Below are positions 42,743-50,872 of a stretch of DNA of 64,000 nucleotides, in pieces. How positions within the stretch are numbered: the first letter of the stretch is position 1; the number at the start of each line of letters is the position of its first letter. The notes under the pieces are model-generated. The model did no database searches and had not been told where the DNA came from. It saw only the letters and a program-made list of their open reading frames with translations. The DNA is from Robiginitalea aestuariiviva (GTDB lineage: Bacteria > Bacteroidota > Bacteroidia > Flavobacteriales > Flavobacteriaceae), in assembly GCF_029537735.1 (NCBI RefSeq), contig NZ_JARPUQ010000002.1, positions 1,170,240 through 1,234,239 on the forward strand, written 5' to 3'. The position numbers were made by a program, and so were the translations under genes.

Positions 42743-44167
42743 ATGGAATGTATCAGTGTTTTCGACATGTTGAAAATTGGGGTTGGGCCTTCCAGCTCCC
42801 ATACCCTGGGCCCCTGGAAGGCAGCCCTGAAGTTCCTGAAGGCTTTGGAAAACGACGGACAATTGCAACAGGTCCGCAAAATACAGGTGGCCCTTTACGG
42901 CTCCCTCTCCCTGACCGGAAAAGGACATGCCACCGATATTGCCGTTTTGATGGGGCTTACGGGCGCAGACCCGGAAACGGTTCCCGTGGCAGGCATCGAA
43001 CCCACCCTGCAGGACATCCGAACCACACATACCCTTTGCCTGAACGGGGTGCACACCATCCCCTTCAACCCGGAAACCCACCTATCCTTCCGCAAAAAAT
43101 TCCTGCCCTTCCACGCCAACGGCATCACCTTCACGGCGGACCTGCCCGATAAGGCCCGGCGCACCGAAACGTATTATTCCATCGGGGGCGGCTTTGTGGT
43201 GCAGGAGGAAGGGAAGAGTGCAATCCGGAAGGAAGCCGCCTTCCTGCAGTTCCCCTACCCCATACAGACGGGTGCCGAGTTACTGGCCTACTGTCAGGAG
43301 CACCAGATGCAGGTTTCAGCCCTGGTACTGGAAAACGAACGCTCCCTGCGGACCGATGCCCAGATTGAAGCCGGGCTAAGGCGCATCTGGGATACCATGC
43401 TGGAATCCGTGTACGAGGGTTGCCACACCGGAGGGATACTCCCCGGGGGGCTGCAGGTCAAGCGCCGGGCCCCGGAGACGTACGCCAAACTCAAAGGAGA
43501 TAAGCCGTACACCGGGCCCGCGGACTGGCCTGCATCCATCCGTAAAACCCGGGTGCGCTTCCGGGAAATCCTGAAATGGGTGAGTTGTTTTGCCCTGAGT
43601 GTAAACGAAGTAAATGCCAGCCTGGGCCGGATCGTGACCGCCCCCACCAACGGCAGTGCCGGGGTGATTCCGGCTGTGCTCATGTATTATCTGGTTATCG
43701 AAAACCACAAGGCCGGCTTTGAGGACATCAAGAAATTCCTCCTGGTAGCCAGTGAAATCGGGAGCCTGTTCAAGAAGGGAGCTACTATATCCGCAGCCAT
43801 GGGCGGGTGCCAGGCGGAGATCGGGGTCTCTTCGGCCATGGCCGCCGGGGCCCTTACCGAACTGCTGGGGGGCACGCCCCAACAAGTGCTGGTGGCTGCG
43901 GAAATTGCCATGGAGCACCACCTGGGCCTTACCTGCGACCCCATTGGCGGCCTGGTGCAGGTGCCCTGCATTGAACGGAATTCCATGGGGGCCATCAAGG
44001 CCATCAATGCGGCCGAACTGGCCCTGGAATGCGACCCGGCGTCTGCCAAAGTCCCCTTCGACAAGGTGGTGCAAACCATGTGGGACACCGCCCGCGACAT
44101 GAATGCCAAATACAAGGAAACCTCCCGCGGCGGCCTGGCCGTGGGGGTAAACCTCAGCGACTGCTAA
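42743..44167 (+). CDS. sdaA: L-serine ammonia-lyase (iron-sulfur dependent)
   Basis: 474 residues, the single-chain form. It deaminates L-serine to pyruvate and ammonia. The N-terminal domain begins SVFDMLKIGVGPSSSHTLGPW; the C-terminal catalytic domain holds TAPTNGSAGVIPA, GGCQAEIGVSSAMAAGAL, LTCDPIGGLVQVPCIERN and a final DC. The Cys residues in GGCQ, LTCD and the terminal DC match the 4Fe-4S ligands of SdaA. It sits divergent from dnaK and is followed by a convergent small gene. Confidence 0.96.
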   Translation: MECISVFDMLKIGVGPSSSHTLGPWKAALKFLKALENDGQLQQVRKIQVALYGSLSLTGKGHATDIAVLMGLTGADPETVPVAGIEPTLQDIRTTHTLCLNGVHTIPFNPETHLSFRKKFLPFHANGITFTADLPDKARRTETYYSIGGGFVVQEEGKSAIRKEAAFLQFPYPIQTGAELLAYCQEHQMQVSALVLENERSLRTDAQIEAGLRRIWDTMLESVYEGCHTGGILPGGLQVKRRAPETYAKLKGDKPYTGPADWPASIRKTRVRFREILKWVSCFALSVNEVNASLGRIVTAPTNGSAGVIPAVLMYYLVIENHKAGFEDIKKFLLVASEIGSLFKKGATISAAMGGCQAEIGVSSAMAAGALTELLGGTPQQVLVAAEIAMEHHLGLTCDPIGGLVQVPCIERNSMGAIKAINAAELALECDPASAKVPFDKVVQTMWDTARDMNAKYKETSRGGLAVGVNLSDC

Positions 44168-44180
44168 GGGAGCAGCGCCC

Positions 44181-44654
44181 TTATTCTTCGCATCCCTCCC
44201 GCCTGCGGGTATCGATCAGGTAAATGATCTGCCAGGCCTTTCCGTCGTGAAAGAGCTGAAACGAATTGACCCCGCAATGGTGGAAGGCTCCCTGCAGGTA
44301 GAAGGCATAGGGGGTCCAGGCATTGGCCATATTCCCGTCGACACTGATCTGGTAATCCAGCAGGTTTTCACGGAATTGAACAGAATCGGGAATCCGCACC
44401 ACGTGCTTCACCAGGTCGTCCATGGAGCCTGTGGCCAGGAAAGGGTTTCCCTCCAGGTTGGTGCCCACGGTCTGCACCACCACCCCCGGCCGTATCACGG
44501 CAAGCATGGTGGCCGTATCCCGGGCGTGGTAGCCCTCAAAAAACTGGTCAATGGTGCGGCGTACAGCCCGTTGCTGTTCCGACTGGGCCTGGGTGCTGAA
44601 GGTCAGCAGCCCCAGAAGCAGCAGGGCTGCGATATGCTTGAATGTTGCTTTCAT
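44181..44654 (-). CDS. Secreted NTF2/SnoaL-like protein
   Basis: 157 residues from ATG 44654 (MKATFKHIAALLLLGLLTFSTQA signal peptide). The remainder resembles an NTF2-like cone fold: VRRTIDQFFEGYHARDTATMLAVIRPG, then DYQISVDGNMANAWTPYAFYL and FQLFHDGKAWQIIYLIDTRR. Such folds are common as secreted stand-alone proteins in Bacteroidota; catalytic activity is not evident. It ends 13 bases from the convergent sdaA stop. Confidence 0.8.
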   Translation of the reverse strand: MKATFKHIAALLLLGLLTFSTQAQSEQQRAVRRTIDQFFEGYHARDTATMLAVIRPGVVVQTVGTNLEGNPFLATGSMDDLVKHVVRIPDSVQFRENLLDYQISVDGNMANAWTPYAFYLQGAFHHCGVNSFQLFHDGKAWQIIYLIDTRRREGCEE

Positions 44655-44745
44655 GTGCCTAAAATACATATTATGAGCCAGCTTTTCCCGGAAAAGGGCA
44701 CACGCCAAAATTCCGTACTTTAGAGGCCTCTAAAAACCTTCGGGA

Positions 44746-45564
44746 ATGTCTTCAGCCAAAAAAGAGTTTAAACGCGTCACGGTGAAATCCCTCATCGAGA
44801 TGAAACAGCAGGGGGAAAAGATCTCCATGCTCACCGCCTATGATTACTCCATGGCAAGGATTGTGGATGCCGCCGGGGTCGATGTAATCCTGGTAGGCGA
44901 TTCGGCCAGCAATACCATGGCCGGGCATGAGACTACCCTGCCCATCACCCTGGATCAGATGATCTATCATGCGAGTTCCGTGATACGGGCCGTACAACGG
45001 GCCCTGGTGGTGGTGGACCTGCCCTTCGGTTCTTACCAGAGCGACCCGAAGGAAGCCCTGCGCTCGGCCATCCGCATCATGAAGGAAAGCGGGGCCCACG
45101 CCGTGAAGATGGAGGGCGGGGCAGAAATCAAGGATTCGGTCAAACGCATCCTCAATGCGGGTATTCCGGTAATGGGCCACCTGGGGCTCACCCCCCAGAG
45201 TATTTATAAGTTTGGCACCTATACCGTTCGTGCCCGGGAAGAGGAGGAGGCCAAAAAGTTACTGGAAGATGCCCAGCTGCTGGAGCAGTTGGGATGTTTC
45301 GGGCTGGTGCTGGAGAAAATCCCGGCCGCCCTTACAAAAAAGGTATCCGATACCCTGAACATCCCCACCATCGGGATCGGGGCCGGGGTGCATGCAGACG
45401 GGCAGGTGCTGGTCATCCACGACCTTTTGGGCATGACCCACGAATTCAACCCCCGTTTCCTGCGGCGCTACATGAACCTCTACGAGGAAATGAGCCAGGC
45501 CATTGGCCAGTACGTAAGCGATGTTAAAGCCCGGGATTTCCCCAACGAAAACGAGCAGTACTAA
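44746..45564 (+). CDS. panB: 3-Methyl-2-oxobutanoate hydroxymethyltransferase
   Basis: 272 residues, standard PanB length. It adds a hydroxymethyl group from methylenetetrahydrofolate to ketoisovalerate, the first step of pantothenate synthesis. Hallmarks: [31 protein letters not shown], the Mg/substrate residues in [16 protein letters not shown] and [20 protein letters not shown]. panC is not adjacent. lspA starts 12 bases downstream, so panB-lspA-pseudouridine synthase form an operon. Confidence 0.97.
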   Translation: MSSAKKEFKRVTVKSLIEMKQQGEKISMLTAYDYSMARIVDAAGVDVILVGDSASNTMAGHETTLPITLDQMIYHASSVIRAVQRALVVVDLPFGSYQSDPKEALRSAIRIMKESGAHAVKMEGGAEIKDSVKRILNAGIPVMGHLGLTPQSIYKFGTYTVRAREEEEAKKLLEDAQLLEQLGCFGLVLEKIPAALTKKVSDTLNIPTIGIGAGVHADGQVLVIHDLLGMTHEFNPRFLRRYMNLYEEMSQAIGQYVSDVKARDFPNENEQY

Positions 45565-45576
45565 GCCGGGACCCCT

Positions 45577-46074
45577 ATGCCAGCCCATACCCGAACCAAA
45601 GTTTTGTTGCTGCTGCTTATTACCTTCAATGTCCTGGTGGACCAATGGAGCAAGGATGCCGTGCGTACCCATGTGGCTCCGGATTCCTATACCGAACTGG
45701 CCGGACCCGCCCTTATCCTTACCCGGGTGGAAAATACCGGGGCCTTTCTGGGCATGGGGCAGGACTGGAACCCCCTGGCCAAACGGGTTTTTCTGCAAGG
45801 CCTGCCACTGGCCCTGATGCTGTTCCTGATGTACCGCCTGCTGCGGCAGCCCGGGGATAACCGGACCATGGCCATTGGCCTGAGTTGTATTATCGGCGGG
45901 GGGTTGGGCAACCTGTGGGACCGCTTCTACCTGGGTTCCGTGACGGACTTCTTCCAGATGAGGGCCGGCCCCCTGCATACCGGGATTTTCAATATGGCGG
46001 ACGTTTCTGTTAGCCTGGGCCTGGTACTGGTGCTGCTGGCCTATGGCGCACAGCGCAAAAAACAAAATTCCTGA
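45577..46074 (+). CDS. lspA: Lipoprotein signal peptidase (signal peptidase II)
   Basis: 165 residues, four transmembrane helices. It cleaves lipoprotein signal peptides after diacylglyceryl transfer. The aspartyl catalytic pair is seen in GGGLGNLWDRFYLGSVTDFF and FNMADVSVSLG; the N-terminal VDQWSKDAVR and VENTGAFLG are typical. The presence of many lipoproteins in this window fits its role. It is placed between panB and the pseudouridine synthase, with 12- and 2-base gaps. Confidence 0.96.
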   Translation: MPAHTRTKVLLLLLITFNVLVDQWSKDAVRTHVAPDSYTELAGPALILTRVENTGAFLGMGQDWNPLAKRVFLQGLPLALMLFLMYRLLRQPGDNRTMAIGLSCIIGGGLGNLWDRFYLGSVTDFFQMRAGPLHTGIFNMADVSVSLGLVLVLLAYGAQRKKQNS

Positions 46075-46076
46075 CC

Positions 46077-46775
46077 ATGCCCGGCCCACGGTCTACCCCC
46101 GAGAACCTGGAGGTCCTCTTTGAGGATAACCACCTGATTGTAGTCAACAAAAAAGCCGGGGACCTGGCCCAGGGCGACAAGACCGGCGACGCCCCTTTGA
46201 GCGAAGTGGTCAAGGCCTACCTCAAGGTGAAATACGACAAGCCCGGAGCGGTATTCCTCGGGGTGGTCCACCGCCTGGACCGGCCTACTACCGGGGCGCT
46301 TATTTTTGCCCGCACCTCCAAGGCGCTCAGCCGCCTGAATGCCATGTTTGCCGGCACCGAGGTGCAAAAAACCTACTGGGCCGTGACCCAAAACCCGCCC
46401 CCTCAGGCCCAGGGGCGGCTGGAACACTGGCTTTCCCGGAATTCCAAACAAAATAAATCCTACGCCATGCCGGGGCCCGGGCCCGACCGTAAACGGGCGG
46501 CCCTCTCCTACCGCTACCTGAAGAAATTGCAGCGCTACCACTTGCTGGAAATTCGCCTGGAAACCGGCAGGCACCACCAGATCCGCGCACAGCTGGCGGC
46601 CATTGGGTGCCCTATTAAAGGGGATTTGAAATACGGGGCTGCCCGCAGCAACCCGGACGGCAGTATCCACCTGCATGCGCGACACCTGGAGTTTGTGCAC
46701 CCGGTACGCAAAACCCCGGTACAGCTTACCGCCCCCCTGCCGCCGGACCCGGTCTGGGATGCCTGTCTGGATTAA
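46077..46775 (+). CDS. RluA-family RNA pseudouridine synthase
   Basis: 232 residues, compact form without an S4 domain. It isomerises uridine to pseudouridine in rRNA or tRNA. The family signature HRLDRPTTGALIF contains the catalytic Asp; the downstream ETGRHHQIRAQLAAIGCPIKGD motif matches RluA/RluC/RluD proteins. The specific site is not determinable. The start is 2 bases after lspA. Its stop (46773-46775) is 2 bases from the convergent gene's stop. Confidence 0.94.
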   Translation: MPGPRSTPENLEVLFEDNHLIVVNKKAGDLAQGDKTGDAPLSEVVKAYLKVKYDKPGAVFLGVVHRLDRPTTGALIFARTSKALSRLNAMFAGTEVQKTYWAVTQNPPPQAQGRLEHWLSRNSKQNKSYAMPGPGPDRKRAALSYRYLKKLQRYHLLEIRLETGRHHQIRAQLAAIGCPIKGDLKYGAARSNPDGSIHLHARHLEFVHPVRKTPVQLTAPLPPDPVWDACLD

Positions 46776-46777
46776 GG

Positions 46778-48322
46778 CTATCGGGTAAGCGCCAGTGCCT
46801 TTTCCCGGATAATTTCGGCCACCGGGCGACCTTCCAGGTGGCTTTCCAGCCAGGATAGGATATCCAGATACAGGAAGGCCCGTTTTTCGTACGGGTGGTC
46901 CTCGAAGGTTTTCAGGCGGTCGTAGAGTTCCTGGAAGGCGGCTTTCAGGTCCTGCGGATACATGCCGCCCAGCTTCCGCAAAAAGGTGATCATCTCCCGC
47001 TGCACCCCATGTAACTCATTCATTTTCAACAGGAACTTATAGGTGCTCTTCAGCTGGACCTCCAGGTGGTAGTCCATCCCGGCCTCGTAGTGGGCCACCA
47101 GGCTTAGCACCCGCGCAAAGCACATGAGGTCTTCCCGCACCTTCAGGCTCTTGTTCTGTATGATTTTCTTCAGGTACTGTATGCAGGCCTTATGGTTCCC
47201 CACCCCGAAATACAGGCAGGCGATCTTGTAGTAAAACAGCATGATGTGGTGCTGGTCCAGGCGGTCGCGGTGTTTGCCAATGCCGTACTCCACAATCTTC
47301 ACCAGGTAGAGCCCTTTTTCGAAGGTGCCCTCCAGAAAATGCAGGTTAATTTTGTTGGCATTCACATAGAGGAAGCTCAGGGAAGCCACGTTGTCGTTTT
47401 TCGGGAAATCCTTTTTGGCCAGGACTTTTTCCAGCCGGTCCAGGGTCTGGCGGAACTGGCTGCTGTACTTCACAAAGAACAGGGATTCCAGCAAATAGTT
47501 GTTGCCCTTCAGGTAAAACACCGGGTTCAGGGAGATTTGCTGGGGATTTTCGTAAAAGAGGTCCACCCACTTGCTGGCGTATTTGTAGGACGACAGGAAA
47601 TCCTGGATCAGGAAGCTATACCAGAGGTGGGCTTTGAATAACCAGAGTTTTTCCCGGAAGCCCAGGTCTTCCATGCGATAGTCCGGGAGGTGGGTGTCGA
47701 AATAGTCCCGTACCCGCCTGAAATCCTCGTCGTTGCGGACATACCCCACCTTCAGCATCATGCTGTAAAGCTGCAGGGAGAGGTTGGACAGTTTGCTGGC
47801 AATGCTGTTGAGCTCGGTCAGGTGCTGGCTCTCCCCGGAGAGTTCCCCCGCCCGGTCCGGCAGGCTGCGGGTAATGTACTGGGTTTCGATAATCTTTTCC
47901 AGTTCCACAATCTCATAGGCGATGTTTTTCTCCTCGTGCTCTATGGCAACGGCCTTGGCCTTATCCAGCAATTTCAGGCTCTGTTTGTACAGCCCCTTCT
48001 GATAGAGGATGGTCGCGAAATCCAGTTGTTCCCGGATCTGTACCCGGATGTTCTGGTTAACCGGGTTCAGGCGCAGGCTAATGAGGATTTGCTTGTAGAG
48101 GTGGGCTTTCAGGTTGGAGAGCTGGGATTTCTTGACAATGCCACTTTCCAGGATGGCCTCTTCCTGGTAGGTGCGCATCTTGTCCATGAGGTTAAAGAGG
48201 GCCAGGAATTTGGCATCTACATTTACCCCCAGGCGGCCCACATAGAGTTTGAACTGCCGCTTTTCCGATTTGGAAAGGGATTTGACCAGGATAAACAAGG
48301 CGTCCTTGTGGGCATTTGTCAT
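46778..48322 (-). CDS. Conserved cytoplasmic helical protein, function unknown
   Basis: 514 residues without signal peptide or membrane helix. It is almost entirely helical with TPR-like stretches (YQKGLYKQSLKLLDKAKAVA, YYKIACLYFGVGNHKACIQYL) and an N-terminal DALFILVKSLSKSEKRQFKLYVGR. This pattern is common to a conserved Bacteroidota protein of about this size, whose role I do not know; protein-protein scaffolding is the most likely reading. It is divergent from leuA and converges on the pseudouridine synthase. Confidence 0.78.
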   Translation of the reverse strand: MTNAHKDALFILVKSLSKSEKRQFKLYVGRLGVNVDAKFLALFNLMDKMRTYQEEAILESGIVKKSQLSNLKAHLYKQILISLRLNPVNQNIRVQIREQLDFATILYQKGLYKQSLKLLDKAKAVAIEHEEKNIAYEIVELEKIIETQYITRSLPDRAGELSGESQHLTELNSIASKLSNLSLQLYSMMLKVGYVRNDEDFRRVRDYFDTHLPDYRMEDLGFREKLWLFKAHLWYSFLIQDFLSSYKYASKWVDLFYENPQQISLNPVFYLKGNNYLLESLFFVKYSSQFRQTLDRLEKVLAKKDFPKNDNVASLSFLYVNANKINLHFLEGTFEKGLYLVKIVEYGIGKHRDRLDQHHIMLFYYKIACLYFGVGNHKACIQYLKKIIQNKSLKVREDLMCFARVLSLVAHYEAGMDYHLEVQLKSTYKFLLKMNELHGVQREMITFLRKLGGMYPQDLKAAFQELYDRLKTFEDHPYEKRAFLYLDILSWLESHLEGRPVAEIIREKALALTR

Positions 48323-48469
48323 CGTAAAAAAAATGATTTATATTACTGATATACAGCGCTATAACTATACTAAAAATGAACTTAACGTTGTAATGGACAC
48401 CGGGCCCGCCCTTTGGGCCAGAAAGCCCTTGGGTATATTCGTATAAGGCGACTAAAAGTAAGAAATATA

Positions 48470-49642
48470 ATGAGTAAAGAGAAGGTACAGATTTTTGACA
48501 CCACCCTTAGGGACGGAGAACAGGTTCCAGGCTGCAAACTGGACACCTCGGAGAAACTGGTGATTGCCGAAAGGCTGGACCTGCTGGGGGTAGACGTGAT
48601 TGAAGCTGGCTTCCCGATTTCCAGCCCAGGGGACTTCCGTTCCGTAAGCGAAATTGCACGGATTGTAAAGCACGCCACGGTTTGTGGCCTGACCCGGGCG
48701 GTAAAGAAGGACATTGAAGTGGCGGCAGAGGCCCTGAAGCCCGCCAGACGCCCGCGCATCCATACCGGGATCGGCACCTCCGATTCCCACATCAAGCACA
48801 AATTTAACGCCAGCCGGGAAGAAATCCTGGAACGGGCGGTTGCGGCCGTAAAATACGCCAAATCCTTTGTGGAGGATGTGGAGTTCTACGCAGAAGATGC
48901 GGGCCGTACAGACAACGAATACCTGGCACGGGTTTGCGAAGCCGTTATTGCGGCCGGGGCTACCGTGCTGAACATCCCCGATACCACCGGCTACTGCCTG
49001 CCCGAGGAGTACGGGGCCAAAATGCAGTACCTCAAGGAAAACGTGAAAGGTATCGACAAGGCCATCCTCTCCTGCCACTGCCACAACGACCTGGGGCTGG
49101 CCACCGCCAACTCCATCTCCGGGGTCATCCACGGGGCGCGGCAAATTGAATGCACCATTAACGGCATAGGCGAACGGGCCGGGAACACTTCCCTGGAGGA
49201 AGTGGTGATGATCCTGCGCCAGCACCCCTACCTGGAACTGGACACCAACATCAACGCCAAGCTGCTGTACAGCACCAGCCAGATGGTCTCCCAGAAAATG
49301 GGCATGCCTGTACAACCCAACAAGGCTATTGTGGGCTCCAATGCCTTTGCCCACAGCTCCGGCATCCACCAGGACGGGGTGATCAAAAACCGGGAAACCT
49401 ATGAAATTATCAACCCTGAGGACGTGGGGGTTAACGAATCCTCCATTGTCCTGACCGCACGCAGCGGCCGGGCTGCCCTGGCTTACCGGGCCAAGAAAGT
49501 GGGGTATATGCTCACCAAGGTGCAGCTGGATACCGTTTACGAGGAATTCCTGAAATTCGCGGACCGCAAGAAAGAAATCGAGGATGCGGACATCCACCAG
49601 ATTGTGGAAGCCGCCAACATCAACATTGAAAGCATCGCTTAA
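48470..49642 (+). CDS. leuA: 2-Isopropylmalate synthase, short form
   Basis: 390 residues from ATG 48470 ([21 protein letters not shown]). It condenses ketoisovalerate with acetyl-CoA, the first leucine step. The HMGL-like barrel has [38 protein letters not shown] and [11 protein letters not shown]. Compared with E. coli LeuA (about 523 residues) it ends just after the subdomain ([15 protein letters not shown]) and lacks the C-terminal leucine-binding regulatory domain, so feedback control must be absent or elsewhere. Its stop and the leuB start overlap as TAATG. leuCD are not in the window. Confidence 0.93.
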   Translation: MSKEKVQIFDTTLRDGEQVPGCKLDTSEKLVIAERLDLLGVDVIEAGFPISSPGDFRSVSEIARIVKHATVCGLTRAVKKDIEVAAEALKPARRPRIHTGIGTSDSHIKHKFNASREEILERAVAAVKYAKSFVEDVEFYAEDAGRTDNEYLARVCEAVIAAGATVLNIPDTTGYCLPEEYGAKMQYLKENVKGIDKAILSCHCHNDLGLATANSISGVIHGARQIECTINGIGERAGNTSLEEVVMILRQHPYLELDTNINAKLLYSTSQMVSQKMGMPVQPNKAIVGSNAFAHSSGIHQDGVIKNRETYEIINPEDVGVNESSIVLTARSGRAALAYRAKKVGYMLTKVQLDTVYEEFLKFADRKKEIEDADIHQIVEAANINIESIA

Positions 49643-50760
49643 TGAAACTCAAGATCGCATTACTGCCCGGAGACGGGATCGGGCCGGAAGTTGCCGCCCA
49701 GGCCGTAGCCTGCCTCCAGGCTGTGGAAGAGGCCTTTGGCCACCAGTTCACCTTTACCCCGGCCTCAGTGGGTGCCACCGCCATCGACAAGACGGGCGAC
49801 CCCCTGCCGGAAGAAACCCTGGACCTATGCAAGGCTTCGGATGCCGTGTTGTTCGGGGCTATAGGCGATCCGAAATACGATAATGACCCCTCTGCCAAGG
49901 TGCGCCCGGAACAGGGCCTGCTGCGGCTGCGGAAGGAACTGGGCCTGTTCAGCAACATCCGCCCGGTAAAGGTATTCCCTACCCTGATCGAGAAATCGCC
50001 CTTGCGGGAAGAGCGCATCAGCGGCACGGATCTGGTGATCTATCGTGAACTGACCGGGGGCATCTATTTCGGGGAAAAGTACCTGTCCGAAGACGGCTCT
50101 GTCGCTTCCGACCTCTGTATTTATTCGGAGGAAGAAATCAGCCGGATTGCCCACCTTGCCTTTAAGGCGGCCAAGTCCCGTCGCGGCAAGCTCACCCTGG
50201 TGGACAAGGCTAATGTCCTGGAATCCTCCCGCCTCTGGCGCCGGGTGGTCACCAAAATTGGTGAAAGCTATCCGGAAGTGACCCTGGATTATCTCTTTGT
50301 GGACAATGCCGCCATGCAAATGATCCTGAACCCCAGCCAGTTCGACGTGATCCTGACCGAAAACATGTTCGGCGACATCATTTCCGACGAGGGCAGTGTG
50401 ATCGGGGGGTCCATCGGGTTGTTGCCCTCGGCTTCCGTGGGTGAGCAAAGCGCCATGTTCGAGCCTATCCACGGGTCTTATCCCCAGGCAGCCGGGAAGA
50501 ATATCGCCAACCCCATTGCCTCCATCCTCTCTGCAGCCATGCTGCTGGACCATTTTGGCCTGAATGAGGAAGCAGCCGCCGTGGTACGTTCGGTAAACCA
50601 GGCATTGAAAAAGGGGATTGTCACCCAGGACCTGGATACCAAGAGCCAGTACGGCACAGACGACGTAGGGCACTTTATCGCCACGCACATCTCGGACTCG
50701 GACGACTTCCGGGGGCTGAACAAGGAAAATATCGGATTGGGCAAGTCTACCATCATCTGA
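49642..50760 (+). CDS. leuB: 3-Isopropylmalate dehydrogenase
   Basis: 372 residues, standard length. It oxidises and decarboxylates 3-isopropylmalate with NAD in leucine synthesis. Hallmarks: LLPGDGIGPEVAAQAV, the substrate-arginine region RPVKVFP and LRKELGLFSNIRP, VDKANVLESSRLWR, and the metal-binding NMFGDIISDEGSVIGGSIGLLPSAS segment; EPIHGSYPQAAGKNIANP is the NAD-binding loop. The start overlaps the leuA stop by one base (TAATG), so translation is coupled. A strong terminator follows. Confidence 0.97.
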   Translation: MKLKIALLPGDGIGPEVAAQAVACLQAVEEAFGHQFTFTPASVGATAIDKTGDPLPEETLDLCKASDAVLFGAIGDPKYDNDPSAKVRPEQGLLRLRKELGLFSNIRPVKVFPTLIEKSPLREERISGTDLVIYRELTGGIYFGEKYLSEDGSVASDLCIYSEEEISRIAHLAFKAAKSRRGKLTLVDKANVLESSRLWRRVVTKIGESYPEVTLDYLFVDNAAMQMILNPSQFDVILTENMFGDIISDEGSVIGGSIGLLPSASVGEQSAMFEPIHGSYPQAAGKNIANPIASILSAAMLLDHFGLNEEAAAVVRSVNQALKKGIVTQDLDTKSQYGTDDVGHFIATHISDSDDFRGLNKENIGLGKSTII

Positions 50761-50785
50761 CCATCATCCGACCCCCTAACCACCG

Positions 50786-50820
50786 AAACCTCCGGCAACT
50801 GCCCGGAGGTTTTGTTTTCC
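50786..50820 (+). terminator. Intrinsic terminator after leuB
   Basis: AAACCTCCGG (50786-50795) pairs perfectly with CCGGAGGTTT (50803-50812), followed by a T-rich stretch. Confidence 0.93.
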
Positions 50821-50846
50821 GGGGTGCAAATCACGAAGCATTGTTT

Positions 50847-50854
50847 TATCTTTG
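50847..50854 (+). promoter_or_regulatory. -7 promoter box for pheT
   Basis: TATCTTTG, an exact TAnnTTTG match, 18 bases before the pheT ATG at 50873. No well-spaced TTG -33 element was seen. Confidence 0.5.
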
Positions 50855-50872
50855 GTGCCTTAAAACCGACCG

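Noticed and set aside
48404-48419. GGCCC / GGGCC stem upstream of leuA
   Set aside because: Only a 5-bp G/C stem, with no U-run and no alternative pairing; easily formed by chance in GC-rich DNA.
48393-48446. Short open frame ([17 protein letters not shown]) directly before leuA as a leucine attenuator peptide
   Set aside because: It has only two leucine codons, not adjacent, and no clear terminator/antiterminator pair follows.
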